The position numbers were made by a program, and so were the translations under genes. Positions 19,242 to 27,537 of a DNA stretch of 42,983 nt are shown piece after piece. Positions within the stretch are counted from its first letter, which is position 1; each line of letters starts with the position of its first letter. Origin of the DNA: Candidatus Rokuibacteriota bacterium (GTDB lineage Bacteria > Methylomirabilota > Methylomirabilia > Rokubacteriales > CSP1-6); NCBI GenBank assembly GCA_016184125.1, contig JACPDG010000060.1, positions 1 through 42,983 of the forward strand. The letters run 5' to 3'. The notes under the pieces were generated by a model. It was not told where the DNA came from, made no database searches, and worked only from the letters and a program-made list of their open reading frames with translations.

Positions 19242-19994
19242 CTAATTCGGGTCGATCCGCCAGACCGGGCCCATGAAGTAGAGCGGGCCCTCGAAGCGGA
19301 GAAAACCCGGTGCCTCGCCGCCGACCACCCAGCACTTCACGTCCGGCAGATCGATCACGAGCAGGGAGGCGAACAGCCCGAGCTGCGGCTTCAGCAGGAA
19401 GCGCGTGGCGCGGACCGAGACGTCGCCGATGTGCACCTGATCCTCGGCGACGGGCTGGAGCAGCATCTTGACGAGCCGTGGCTTCGGCGTGAACGCCATG
19501 ATCTGCACGAGGTGCGGCTCGCCGGCGGGCAGATTCTTCAACAGGGTGGTCAGTAGACCGTTGTAGACGTCGTCCGGCATCTCGAACTCGCCGTCGAGCG
19601 TCTCCTCGGGGCTGTCCTCGTCGCCGCGGTACCGGACGTGGTAGCGGCGGCTCTCGCGGTCGACGCGCGCTTCGATCGTCTCGGGGAACGACGGACCGCG
19701 CTGGACGAGGCGATACGTGACCAGCCGGAAGACGTCGCGCTGCGAGTAGACGATCTCCTCCTCGTAGCGCGAGCCGTCGAGGAACCGGAAGGTGAGGCGG
19801 CTCTCCACGCGGTCACCGCGAGCCACCTGGACGAGGTCGCCGTGGGCGAGCTTCTCGCCGCTCGCGGAGCGCAGGACCGGGAAGCCGCGTGTGACGCCTT
19901 CGGTGTACTTCACGGGCACGGGATCAGCGGGGGAGGAAGCGGGAGAACCGGCAACCGTGAGCGACACGGTCAGGAAGGCGACGGAAAGCCTCAC
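19242..19994 (-). CDS. secreted hypothetical protein
   Basis: From GTG 19994 the product is 250 aa. It begins VRLSVAFLTVSLTVAGSPAS, a plausible Sec signal peptide with cleavage after the Ala/Ser-rich stretch, so periplasmic or surface location is inferred. The mature part is soluble and beta-rich in appearance (SRLTFRFLDGSRYEEEIVYS, YRLVQRGPSFPETIEARVD, YHVRYRGDED) and ends YFMGPVWRIDPN. I do not recognise a named family. The open frame continues upstream into the phosphoribosyltransferase gene, but that part has no protein-like character. No clear ribosome site precedes the GTG. Confidence 0.7.
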   Translation of the reverse strand: MRLSVAFLTVSLTVAGSPASSPADPVPVKYTEGVTRGFPVLRSASGEKLAHGDLVQVARGDRVESRLTFRFLDGSRYEEEIVYSQRDVFRLVTYRLVQRGPSFPETIEARVDRESRRYHVRYRGDEDSPEETLDGEFEMPDDVYNGLLTTLLKNLPAGEPHLVQIMAFTPKPRLVKMLLQPVAEDQVHIGDVSVRATRFLLKPQLGLFASLLVIDLPDVKCWVVGGEAPGFLRFEGPLYFMGPVWRIDPN

Positions 19995-20071
19995 AAAAAC
20001 TGGAGGCAGCAAGAAAGGTGCCGCTGCGACGTTCAGCCGGGCGCAGCGCCGACGCCGCGGCGAACGGCAGA

Positions 20072-20755
20072 TTACGCGGGCTTTCGCTCTTCCATCGAGG
20101 AGCCGCGCCGCACGTGCCGGCGCCGGACGAATTCCTCGTTCAAGGGAACGCCCTTCTTGCACAGCGGACAGTCTTGCGGTGCATACGTCGGAAAATCCCT
20201 GCTCACGAGGCTGAAGACCGGTTTCCCGTCCAGCTCGACCGACGTGCGCCTCCACAGGCAGCCGATGCCGACCACCTGCGCGCCGAGGTGCTCCACGAGC
20301 TTGATGAGCAAGTTCAGCGTGAACCCGGTCGACACGAGGTCCTCGATCAGCAGCACTTTGGTCCGTTGCCGGATCAGCCGCTGGAACTCGATGGGGAGCG
20401 TGACGCGGCGCTTGCCCCCCGCCAGGCCCTTCGTCCCGTAGACCACGACCGGACGCGAGGGATGCGCGCGGGCGACGCAGTGGGACAGGATCAGCGCTCC
20501 GGGGCCGGTGGACAGCACGATGTCAACCGGCCACTGCGCGAAGTGCTTCGCGATGACGGCCCCGAGCCCTTCGGTGAAGGAGGGCTCGGTCGTCACGAGC
20601 GTCTTCTCGATGTACTCGCTGGTGTGCTGCCCGGAGGGGAGGAGGATGTGGTCGCTGGCGTGGTACGCGCCCGTGCGTTTGAGGATCTCCAGGTGGATCT
20701 TCTCGCGGACTTCGGTCTCGAGCGCGTGGACGTCTTTCCTGGCGGCGGCGGTCAT
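20072..20755 (-). CDS. orotate phosphoribosyltransferase-like protein
   Basis: A type I phosphoribosyltransferase of 227 aa. Its PRPP loop is VLLIEDLVSTGFTL and the substrate flap region is GGKRRVTLPIEF. LPSGQHTSEYIEKTLVTTEP and VDIVLSTGPGALILS resemble OPRT substrate elements (KSG-H.. and the dimer region). The end is unusual: YAPQDCPLCKKGVPLN, a CPxCxxG motif found in OPRT-like proteins outside the core pyrimidine operon, possibly metal binding. It may be PyrE or a salvage paralogue. The ATG is preceded by AAGGAGG and an extended -10 GTGCGATAAT. Confidence 0.8.
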   Translation of the reverse strand: MTAAARKDVHALETEVREKIHLEILKRTGAYHASDHILLPSGQHTSEYIEKTLVTTEPSFTEGLGAVIAKHFAQWPVDIVLSTGPGALILSHCVARAHPSRPVVVYGTKGLAGGKRRVTLPIEFQRLIRQRTKVLLIEDLVSTGFTLNLLIKLVEHLGAQVVGIGCLWRRTSVELDGKPVFSLVSRDFPTYAPQDCPLCKKGVPLNEEFVRRRHVRRGSSMEERKPA

Positions 20756-20772
20756 GGGCCCTCCTTCGGCGT

Positions 20773-20781
20773 ATTATCGCA
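20773..20781 (-). promoter_or_regulatory. extended -10 promoter of the phosphoribosyltransferase gene
   Basis: Minus-strand TGCGATAAT, an extended -10 with a near-consensus hexamer. Transcription would start about 11 nt before ATG 20755, leaving just room for AAGGAGG. No -35 is visible, as is usual with extended -10 promoters. Confidence 0.55.
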
Positions 20782-20830
20782 CGCTCGGGCCGGACCGTCG
20801 GGCCGGCCCGCCGGGGCCTCTGCGACCGCG

Positions 20831-20839
20831 TGCTAGACT
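20831..20839 (+). promoter_or_regulatory. extended -10 promoter of tsaB, probable leaderless start
   Basis: TGCTAGACT (TGC plus TAGACT) ends 7 nt before ATG 20847, and no Shine-Dalgarno fits in between. Confidence 0.55.
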
Positions 20840-20846
20840 CCACCCC

Positions 20847-21521
20847 ATGCGGCTGCTCGCGGTCGAGACCTCCACGCTCGCGGGAGGCGTGGCGCTCCTC
20901 GACGGCGACCGCCTCGTCGGTGAGTACGTCCTCGATGTCCGGGTCACGCATTCGGAGCGGCTCATGGTCGCCGTGGACCGCGTCCTCGGCGACGCGCGCT
21001 GGACCGTTCACGACCTCGAGGCGCTCGCCGTCGCGGTCGGCCCCGGATCGTTCACGGGGCTGCGCATCGGGCTCGGCACCGTGAAGGGCCTCGCCGTGGC
21101 GACGGGCGTTCCGGTCGCCGCCGTGCCCACGCTCGACGCGATGGCGGCGTCGCTGCCGTTCGCGGCGTTGCCCGTCTGCCCGGTCATCGACGCGCGCAAG
21201 GGCGAGGTGTACGCGTCGCGGTACCGATGGGACGCCAGTCGGATGCGGCGGGAGTGGGACTACCTCGCGCTGGCGCCGGACGAGCTTGCCGCGCGGATCG
21301 ACACGCCGACGATCCTCGTCGGCGATGCCGCCACGACGATCCGCTCCCCCTGGGCGAGAGTCGCGCCTCCGGCGCGCCGTGCGCCGTCTCCCGGCTGCGT
21401 CGGTCAGCTCGGCCTCGAGCGCCTGCGACGCGGTGAATGCGTTCCCGCGGCCGATCTCGTGCCGCTCTACCTCCGGCCCTCCGAGGCGGAGCTCAAGCGC
21501 CGTGGCGTCGCTGTGTCTTGA
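20847..21521 (+). CDS. tsaB: t6A biosynthesis protein TsaB
   Basis: ASKHA-fold partner of TsaD in tRNA t6A37 synthesis. The 224-residue product begins MRLLAVETSTLAGGVALLDG. It has VTHSERLM, AVGPGSFTGLRIGLGTVKGLA (the family signature) and PVIDARKGEVYASRY, and it is the usual bacterial length. It overlaps rimI by 20 nt, a common pairing. Together with the TsaC-like gene at 11189 it shows a standard bacterial t6A route; tsaD and tsaE are outside the window. Confidence 0.95.
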   Translation: MRLLAVETSTLAGGVALLDGDRLVGEYVLDVRVTHSERLMVAVDRVLGDARWTVHDLEALAVAVGPGSFTGLRIGLGTVKGLAVATGVPVAAVPTLDAMAASLPFAALPVCPVIDARKGEVYASRYRWDASRMRREWDYLALAPDELAARIDTPTILVGDAATTIRSPWARVAPPARRAPSPGCVGQLGLERLRRGECVPAADLVPLYLRPSEAELKRRGVAVS

Positions 21522-21987
21522 CCGGATGCGCTCCGAGGACCTCGACGAGGTCGTCGCCATCGAGCGCCTGTCGTTCACGCTGCCGTGGTCCCGTGGCGCC
21601 TTCCTGTACGAGATGGAGCAGAACCGCGTCGCCCGCTGCTCCGTCATGCGGGACGAGACCCGGGTCGTCGGGTACGTCTGCCTGTGGGAGATCGGTGACG
21701 AGGTGCACATCACCAACATCGCGGTGCATCCCGACATCCGCCGCCGCGGCATCGGCCGGACGCTCCTGACGAGCGTCATCGACGAGGCGCGGCAGCACGG
21801 GGCGCGCGTGGTCGCCCTCGAGGTTCGCCCCTCGAACGGGGACGCGCGGAACCTCTACGACGCGTTCGGGTTCCGCGTCGTCAGCCGCCGGAAGGGGTAC
21901 TACTACGACACCGGCGAGGACGCGCTGGTCATGGAGCTGACGCTCCAGGACGCCGGTGGGGCCGCCGGGAACCCGCGGCGCTTGTAG
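21502..21987 (+). CDS. rimI: ribosomal-protein alanine acetyltransferase RimI
   Basis: GNAT N-acetyltransferase that modifies ribosomal protein S18. The 161-residue product from GTG 21502 reads MRSEDLDEVVAIERLSFTLP and WSRGAFLYEMEQN, then the acetyl-CoA loop HPDIRRRGIGRTLLTSVI, ALEVRPSNGDARNLYDAFGF and RKGYYYDTGEDALVMEL, all RimI hallmarks. ATG 21526 would start right at the core domain; GTG 21502 gives the usual short lead. It follows tsaB in the same transcript. Confidence 0.93.
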   Translation: MASLCLDRMRSEDLDEVVAIERLSFTLPWSRGAFLYEMEQNRVARCSVMRDETRVVGYVCLWEIGDEVHITNIAVHPDIRRRGIGRTLLTSVIDEARQHGARVVALEVRPSNGDARNLYDAFGFRVVSRRKGYYYDTGEDALVMELTLQDAGGAAGNPRRL

Positions 21988-22030
21988 CGCGTTCCCTTTC
22001 CGTCGGTTCGCGAGGTCACCTGCCAGATTG

Positions 22031-23080
22031 ATGAACTGTTCGTCTGCCCTCTTTCGCCGGCTCGTGGCCGGCGCGGTCGCCCTCGTCGCGCTCCCGGGCG
22101 CGCCGGGGCTCGGCCTCGGTGTCCGCGACGCCGCAGCCGCGAGCCACGACACACAGCCCGTGACCGAATCGGGTGGTCGAGGAGCGCCACGGCTTGGCCG
22201 GGGCGCTCCGAGCGCGGGGGGCTTGGGGGGCATCGATAGTCCCCCCATCAACTCGGTCGCGCGCGGCAAGTACATCCTCGGGGCGGCCGGGGGCTGCGGG
22301 TGCCACACGGAGAAGGACAGGCCCAAGCACAGTGGCGGCCGCCGCTATGACGGGCCGTTCGGCACCGTCTACTCGACGAACATCACGCCCGACCGCCAGA
22401 CCGGCATCGGGAGCTGGACCGGCGACCAGATCATCGCCGCGATCCGCCTCGGTCGCCGTCCGAACGGCGAGCGGCTCCTGCCGGTCCACCCGTTCCCGGT
22501 GTTCAACGGCATGGCCGAGGAAGATCTCCACGCGCTCGTCGCGTACCTCAGATCGGTGCCACCGGTGAACCGGGAGAACCAGCCGAAGCGGATCACGGTG
22601 CCGCTGTTCGAGAGCGTGTTCCTGCCCGCGTGGCTGGTGGCGTTCGCGCCGCGCGAGACGCCGCCGCCGAAGGCCCCGACCTCCGGGCTGGCGCGCGGGG
22701 AGTACCTCGTGCGCGCGGTGGGACACTGCGGCGAGTGCCACACGCCGCGCACCATGACCATGGCGACGGACAACAGCCGGTTCCTCGCCGGCAATCCGAA
22801 CGGGCCGGAGAAGTCGGCGGTGCCGAACATCACGCCGGACCCGGAGACCGGGCTCGGCAAGTGGACGGAGGACGAGATCGCCTACTACCTCGGCACGGGC
22901 AACCGCCCCGACGGCGACGTCGCGGGCGGGCTGATGTCCGAGGTGATCGAGGGGACGACGGCGGGCTACAAGGACATGACGCGCGAGGACCTGCTCGCGA
23001 TCGCGCGCTACCTGAAGTCGATTCCTCCGATCAAGCACAAGATCGGCAAAGTGAGCGCGGTGAACCCAAGCGGACGGTAG
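22031..23080 (+). CDS. secreted diheme cytochrome c with a repeat-encoded insert
   Basis: The product is 349 aa. A signal peptide (RRLVAGAVALVALPGAPGLG, ending near DAAAASHD) directs it to the periplasm. Two cytochrome c domains follow: the first has AAGGCGCHTEK, then TNITPDRQTGIGSWT; the second has VGHCGECHTPRTM with a regular CXXCH, then NITPDPETGLGKWT. The type resembles small c-type subunits of periplasmic dehydrogenases. The first heme site is C-G-C-H, one residue short of CXXCH. Residues about 44-75 (ESGGRGAPRLGRGAPSAGG and following) come from a family A palindromic repeat inserted between signal peptide and first domain. Confidence 0.88.
   Translation: MNCSSALFRRLVAGAVALVALPGAPGLGLGVRDAAAASHDTQPVTESGGRGAPRLGRGAPSAGGLGGIDSPPINSVARGKYILGAAGGCGCHTEKDRPKHSGGRRYDGPFGTVYSTNITPDRQTGIGSWTGDQIIAAIRLGRRPNGERLLPVHPFPVFNGMAEEDLHALVAYLRSVPPVNRENQPKRITVPLFESVFLPAWLVAFAPRETPPPKAPTSGLARGEYLVRAVGHCGECHTPRTMTMATDNSRFLAGNPNGPEKSAVPNITPDPETGLGKWTEDEIAYYLGTGNRPDGDVAGGLMSEVIEGTTAGYKDMTREDLLAIARYLKSIPPIKHKIGKVSAVNPSGR
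22160..22256. repeat. family A palindromic repeat inside the cytochrome c gene
   Basis: Starts GTGACCGAATCGGG and has an 8-bp stem GGAGCGCC at 22181-22209. Then come TCCGAGCGC and the core at 22216-22246: six G, CTT, six G, CATCGATAGT, six C. It ends CATCAACTC. The cytochrome frame runs through it without a stop. Confidence 0.9.
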
Positions 23081-23121
23081 CCGGACGGCTGCACGTCCCC
23101 ACTCGAGGGAGGCGAACGACG

Positions 23122-23595
23122 ATGCGACTGCTTGGAACTGGCGTGGTGATCGGTGGGCTCGCGGCGATGGTGCTGGCGGGCTGCGCGACGGGGCAGATGG
23201 CGGCGCGGAAGCCCGAGGAGGTCGTCGCCGAGCGCCAGCGGCTCATGAAGCTGCACGGCGCGCTCTGGAAGGACATCCAGGACAAGGCCAAGGCCGGGAA
23301 CGTCGAGGCGATCGCGGTGAATGCGGAAGCGCTCGCGCTGAACGCCCCGCGCATCCCGTCGCTGTTCCCCGAGGGCACGATGACCGAGAAGTCCAAGGCG
23401 AAGCCCGAGATCTGGCAGAAGTGGCCCGAGTTCGAGAAGGCCGCCATGAACCTGAAGATGGAGTCCGAGAAGCTGCGCGACACCGCGAAGACCAAGGACG
23501 CGAACGCGACGCAGGCCGTCATGAAGAGCTTCGGCAAGAACGCGTGCGGAACCTGCCACCAGCCGTTCCGCGTCCCGCCGCCGAAGCAGGGCTGA
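23122..23595 (+). CDS. cytochrome c'-like lipoprotein
   Basis: The product is 157 aa. The N-terminus MRLLGTGVVIGGLAAMVLAG runs into a lipobox LAGC, so it is probably anchored to a membrane by lipidation. The rest is helical and charged, with one C-terminal heme motif CGTCHQPFR near residue 140, the arrangement of cytochrome c' (four-helix bundle, heme site at the end). The AVNAEALALNAPRIPSLFPE segment also fits that family. It follows the diheme cytochrome by 41 nt with GAGGGAGG upstream, so the two are probably co-transcribed. Confidence 0.87.
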   Translation: MRLLGTGVVIGGLAAMVLAGCATGQMAARKPEEVVAERQRLMKLHGALWKDIQDKAKAGNVEAIAVNAEALALNAPRIPSLFPEGTMTEKSKAKPEIWQKWPEFEKAAMNLKMESEKLRDTAKTKDANATQAVMKSFGKNACGTCHQPFRVPPPKQG

Positions 23596-23736
23596 GCGGC
23601 ATCGCTGGTCGCGCGCGGGGAGGGCCCTCCTCCTCGCGCGCCGCTCGGCTCGTGGTATCCTCTCCGGCGATCGATTGGAGGCCCCCCGAACGACGCCGTC
23701 GGCGTCCGCCGACATTCCTCTGACAAGGAGACCTGA

Positions 23737-24378
23737 ATGAAGCGTTCAATCGTCTGCTCACTGGTCGGGCTGGGGTTGGCGCTCCCGGCGTTCGCCGCTG
23801 CGGAGCCCATCAGCTTCAAGCTGCTGCCGCGCTATTCCTACGCGACATTCAAGACCGACGCGCCGCTCGAGACCGTCGTCGGCCACACGGCGGACGCCGG
23901 GGTGCAGGGGGGCCTGACCGTCGACCCGGCGAAGCCGCAGGCGGCGAGCGGCACGGTGAAGATCGACATGAACGTCGTCCGCACCGGCATCGACAAGCGC
24001 GACGCCGACATGCGGACGAAGCCGTACCTCGAGACCGAGGTCGAGGCCAACCGCTGGGTCACGTTCGAGGTGAAGAGCGTCGAGATCGCGGGCCCCTTGC
24101 AGCCGGGGGCGACGGTGCCCGCGAAGGTCCACGGGATCCTCACCGTCAAGCAGAAGCCGCTCACGCGGGTGGCCGACGCAACGGTCACGTACATCAAGCT
24201 CACGCCGGAGCAGGCGGAGGCGCAGAAGCGCTTCGGGTTCACGACGGACAACATCAAGGTCCGCGCGAAGCTCGCCACGACGTTCACGGACCACGGCATG
24301 CAGGTCCCGCAACTGCTGATCCTCAAGCTCGCCAACGACATCCGGATCGAGACCGACCTCACCTTCGTCCGGCAGTAG
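23737..24378 (+). CDS. YceI family periplasmic protein
   Basis: The product is 213 aa with signal peptide MKRSIVCSLVGLGLALPAFA and AAEP after the cleavage region. The mature protein has the YceI lipocalin-like pattern: YATFKTDAPLETVVGHT, GTVKIDMNVVRTGIDKRDAD, MRTKPYLETEVEANRWVTFE. YceI proteins bind isoprenoid-like ligands, and some are linked to cytochromes or polyisoprenoid transport; the ligand here is unknown. AAGGAGACCTGA precedes ATG 23737, and GTGGTATCCT near 23652 could be its -10. Confidence 0.92.
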   Translation: MKRSIVCSLVGLGLALPAFAAAEPISFKLLPRYSYATFKTDAPLETVVGHTADAGVQGGLTVDPAKPQAASGTVKIDMNVVRTGIDKRDADMRTKPYLETEVEANRWVTFEVKSVEIAGPLQPGATVPAKVHGILTVKQKPLTRVADATVTYIKLTPEQAEAQKRFGFTTDNIKVRAKLATTFTDHGMQVPQLLILKLANDIRIETDLTFVRQ

Positions 24379-24395
24379 CGCCCCGCGGTCACGCG

Positions 24396-24409
24396 GGAGC
24401 GGCCGCTCC
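24396..24409. terminator. palindrome after the yceI gene
   Basis: GGAGCGGCCGCTCC is a perfect 14-nt palindrome 18 nt after the stop, flanked by further G/C inverted text, with no U-tract. It lies directly before the meaB promoter; a terminator role is inferred. Confidence 0.35.
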
Positions 24410-24422
24410 GGCCGCCCCCGCG

Positions 24423-24431
24423 TGCTACACT
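24423..24431 (+). promoter_or_regulatory. extended -10 promoter of meaB, probable leaderless start
   Basis: TGCTACACT ends 8 nt before GTG 24440. It favours 24440 over the in-frame GTG at 24422, which lies within the promoter. Confidence 0.5.
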
Positions 24432-24439
24432 CGGCTCTC

Positions 24440-25462
24440 GTGGTCTCGGACCCGACCCCGACGCTGTCCGCCCTCGATCCGAAAATCGCGGCGCTGATCG
24501 ACAGGATGCTCGCCGGCGACCGGCTCGCGCTGGCCCGGCTCATCACGCAGGTCGAGAATCGCACCGCCGCCGTTCCGGCGATCATGCGCGCCATGCATGC
24601 CCGGGCAGGCCATGCGTACGTCGTCGGCATCACCGGGCCTCCGGGCGCAGGCAAGTCCACGGTCGTCGATCGGCTGACCGCCGCCGTGCGGGCGGAGAAC
24701 GCGACGGTCGGGATCGTCGCAGTCGATCCGTCGAGCCCGTTCACCGGGGGCGCCGTCCTCGGCGACCGGATCCGCATGCAGGCGCACGCGCTCGACACCG
24801 GCGTGTTCATCCGGAGCATGGCGACGCGCGGGTCGCTCGGAGGACTCTCGCGGGCGACCAGCGAGGTGATCAAGCTCCTCGGCGCCTTCGGATTCGACTG
24901 GGTCCTCGTGGAGACGGTCGGGGTCGGGCAGACCGAGCTCGACATCATGAAGCTCGCGGACACCACCGTGGTCGTGCTGGTCCCTGAATCGGGCGACGCG
25001 ATCCAGACGATGAAGGCCGGGCTCATGGAGGCCGCGGACGTCTTCGTCGTGAACAAGGCCGATCGTCCCGGCGCACCGGCCCTCGTCGCCGAGCTCCGGT
25101 TCAACGTGCATCTGCACCACGCGAGCCCCGCCTCCTGCACCGACGTCGACTGGGAGATCCCCGTGCTGACGGCCGAGGCGCAGAACAACGTCGGCATCGC
25201 GGAGCTCCTGCGGGAGATCCGCCGCCATCGCGCCGCGCTCGAGGCCGCAGGGGCGCTGGCCGCGCGCCGGCGGGCGCGGCGGCGCGCCGAGTTCGAGATG
25301 CTGCTCGTCGAGCGCTTCAGGGCGAAGGTGCAGCGCGACTTCCGCTCGGGCGATCTCGGCACGGCCGCCGACGAGGTCGCGGAGGGTCGCGTCGACCCGT
25401 ACTCGGCCGTGGACCGCATCCTCGGCCGCCCCGATCTGTTGGCGCTGATCGGGGGCGATTGA
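24440..25462 (+). CDS. meaB: MeaB/ArgK-type G-protein chaperone
   Basis: GTPase that guards and reloads adenosylcobalamin in methylmalonyl-CoA mutase or related acyl-CoA mutases. The product is 340 aa. Walker A is GPPGAGKS at about 66-73, with AVDPSSPFTGGAVLGDRIRM, RSMATRGSLGGLSRAT, DWVLVETVGVGQTELDIM and VVNKADRPGA (the NKxD guanine motif), all MeaB hallmarks. No mutase gene is adjacent; the next gene is an electron-transfer Fe-S protein. The C-terminal helix is rich in Arg (ARRRARRRAEFEML). Confidence 0.94.
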   Translation: MVSDPTPTLSALDPKIAALIDRMLAGDRLALARLITQVENRTAAVPAIMRAMHARAGHAYVVGITGPPGAGKSTVVDRLTAAVRAENATVGIVAVDPSSPFTGGAVLGDRIRMQAHALDTGVFIRSMATRGSLGGLSRATSEVIKLLGAFGFDWVLVETVGVGQTELDIMKLADTTVVVLVPESGDAIQTMKAGLMEAADVFVVNKADRPGAPALVAELRFNVHLHHASPASCTDVDWEIPVLTAEAQNNVGIAELLREIRRHRAALEAAGALAARRRARRRAEFEMLLVERFRAKVQRDFRSGDLGTAADEVAEGRVDPYSAVDRILGRPDLLALIGGD

Positions 25463-25495
25463 TGCCACCGCGGCACAGACCCTCGGAGGCTCCCG

Positions 25496-25504
25496 TGCTA
25501 AGGT
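25496..25504 (+). promoter_or_regulatory. extended -10 promoter of the etfD-like gene
   Basis: TGCTAAGGT ends 7 nt before ATG 25512. Same GTGCTANNNT pattern as tsaB and meaB. Confidence 0.5.
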
Positions 25505-25511
25505 TCCGCGC

Positions 25512-27515
25512 ATGAACCCGTCCGTGCCGTTTCGCGACACGTTCTGGAACGTTCCGTACTGGGCGCAGGTCGCGGTGTACATCGGCGGCGCCGTCGCGGT
25601 CGCCCTCTTCGCGTACGGCGTCTGGCAGCGGGTCCAGCTCTGGCGTGCGGGCGGTCCGGAGAACCGCTTCGATCACGTCCCCGAGCGCGTCCGGCTCGTC
25701 GTCAAGCACGTGCTGGGGCAGGTGAGGACGCTGTCGCAGGCGTATCCGGGCGTGATGCACGCGACGATGTTCTGGGGCTTCCTCGCCCTGTTCATGGGCA
25801 CCGTCCTGGCCACGATCGACTACGACATCACGCTGCCGCTCTTCGGCTGGAAGCTCCTGCGCGGCACGTTCTACCTCGTGTACGAGACCGTGCTCGACCT
25901 CTTCGGGCTCTTCTTCGTGATCGGGCTCGGCATGGCCGTGTGGCGCCGGTTCGTGGTCCGGCCCGAGCGCATCGACCCGACGGCCGGGTTCGCCGGCGTC
26001 CTCACGCTGCTGTTCGTCATCAACGTCACCGGCTTCGTCATGGAGGCCGCGCGGCTGGCCGTCGTGAAGCCGGACTGGGCGCCGTGGTCGCCCGTCGGCT
26101 ACGGCCTCGGTCAGGCGATGCTCGGCGTGGGCATGTCCGAGCCGGCGCTGCGCGGTGTGCACCTCGGCGTCTGGCTCTTCCACGCCGTCGTGTCGCTGGC
26201 CTTCGTCGCCATCGTCCCGCGCTCGTACTTCATGCACCTCGTCACCACGCCGCTCAACATCTTCTTCTCGAAGCTCACGCCGCGCGGCGAGCTCAAGGCG
26301 ATCGAGAACATCGAGGAGGCGGAGTCGCTCGGCGTGTCCACGCTCGAGGAGTTCTCCTGGAAGCGGCGGCTCGACTTCGACGCCTGTCTCGAGTGCGGCC
26401 GCTGCCACGACGCCTGCCCGGCGACCATGGCGGGCACCGCGCTGTCGCCGAAGCAGGTGATCGTCAAGCTCAAGCGCCACATGCACGGCCAGCTCCCCGG
26501 ACCGATCCACGGCACGCTGATCAAAGCCGACGAGCTCTGGGCGTGCACGACCTGCATGGCGTGCGTGCAGGAGTGCCCCGCGTTCATCGACATCGTGGAC
26601 ACGATCGTCGACCTCCGGCGCTACCTGGCGCTGTCCGAGGGCGCGCTGCCGTCCACCGCGCCGCAGACGCTGCAGAACATCCAGCGCGCCGGCAACCCGT
26701 GGGGCCTCGCGCCGGCGGAGCGGCTCGCGTGGGCCGAGGGCCTCGGCGTCCCCATCATGGAAGAGGGCAAGGAGGTCGAGTACCTCTACTGGGTGGGCTG
26801 CTCGGCGTCCTACGACAAGCGCAACCAGTCGATCGCGCGCGCGCTCGTGAAGATCCTCAACGCGGCCGGCGTGTCGTTCGGCGTGATGGCCGAGGAGCGC
26901 TGTCACGGCGAGGTGGCGCGGCGGCTCGGCGAGGAATACCTCTACCAGACGGTCCAGCAGGAGAACATCGAGGCGATCAAGCAGTACCGCTTCCGGAAGG
27001 TGCTCGCGCACTGCCCCCACTGCTTCAACACGATCAAGAACGAGTTCACGCAGTTCGGCGGGACGTTCGAGGTCGTGCACCACGCCGTGCTCATCAAGGA
27101 GCTGCTCGCGTCCGGACGGATCCGGCCCAAGAAGCCGCTGGATGCGACGATCGCGTTCCACGACTCCTGCTACCTCGGCCGCTACAACGGCATCATGGAG
27201 GCGCCCAGGGACGTCGCGCGCTCGGTGCCCGGGTTGAAGCTGATCGAGCTGCCGCGCAACCGCGAGCGCGGCCTCTGCTGCGGCGGCGGCGGCGGGCACA
27301 TGTGGATGGAAGTGCCGTCCCGGAAGCGCGTCAACATCATCCGGGTCGAGGAGGCGATCGCGGCCAAGCCCGACGTCGTCGGCACGGCCTGCCCGTTCTG
27401 TCTCGCGATGGTCGACCTCGGGCGCAAAGTCGCGGGCGTCGAGGACACGCTCGCCGTGAAGGACATCAGCGAGCTGGTCGCCGACAGCCTGGAGCTGGAC
27501 GGCCAGCCGCGGTGA
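25512..27515 (+). CDS. membrane Fe-S oxidoreductase (EtfD/GlpC-HdrD-like)
   Basis: The product is 667 aa. About 250 N-terminal residues contain several membrane helices resembling the nitrate reductase gamma cytochrome b domain (MFWGFLALFMGTVLATI, VLTLLFVINVTGFVMEAA). Two 4Fe-4S motifs follow (CLECGRCHDACPA at about 292, CTTCMACVQECPA at about 345). Two CCG-type domains follow; the second is plain as LCCGGGGGHMW (Cys 589-590). This order matches EtfD-like proteins that pass electrons between electron-transfer flavoprotein and the quinone pool, e.g. in fatty acid or aromatic acid oxidation. etfA and etfB are not in the window. Confidence 0.87.
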   Translation: MNPSVPFRDTFWNVPYWAQVAVYIGGAVAVALFAYGVWQRVQLWRAGGPENRFDHVPERVRLVVKHVLGQVRTLSQAYPGVMHATMFWGFLALFMGTVLATIDYDITLPLFGWKLLRGTFYLVYETVLDLFGLFFVIGLGMAVWRRFVVRPERIDPTAGFAGVLTLLFVINVTGFVMEAARLAVVKPDWAPWSPVGYGLGQAMLGVGMSEPALRGVHLGVWLFHAVVSLAFVAIVPRSYFMHLVTTPLNIFFSKLTPRGELKAIENIEEAESLGVSTLEEFSWKRRLDFDACLECGRCHDACPATMAGTALSPKQVIVKLKRHMHGQLPGPIHGTLIKADELWACTTCMACVQECPAFIDIVDTIVDLRRYLALSEGALPSTAPQTLQNIQRAGNPWGLAPAERLAWAEGLGVPIMEEGKEVEYLYWVGCSASYDKRNQSIARALVKILNAAGVSFGVMAEERCHGEVARRLGEEYLYQTVQQENIEAIKQYRFRKVLAHCPHCFNTIKNEFTQFGGTFEVVHHAVLIKELLASGRIRPKKPLDATIAFHDSCYLGRYNGIMEAPRDVARSVPGLKLIELPRNRERGLCCGGGGGHMWMEVPSRKRVNIIRVEEAIAAKPDVVGTACPFCLAMVDLGRKVAGVEDTLAVKDISELVADSLELDGQPR

Positions 27516-27537
27516 CCGTGGTGGCAGGAGCGGTGCG

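Noticed and set aside
22216..22246. G-quadruplex in the repeat core
   Set aside because: Only two G6 runs are present per copy on one strand and they can pair with the C6 run; a four-run quadruplex is not supported.
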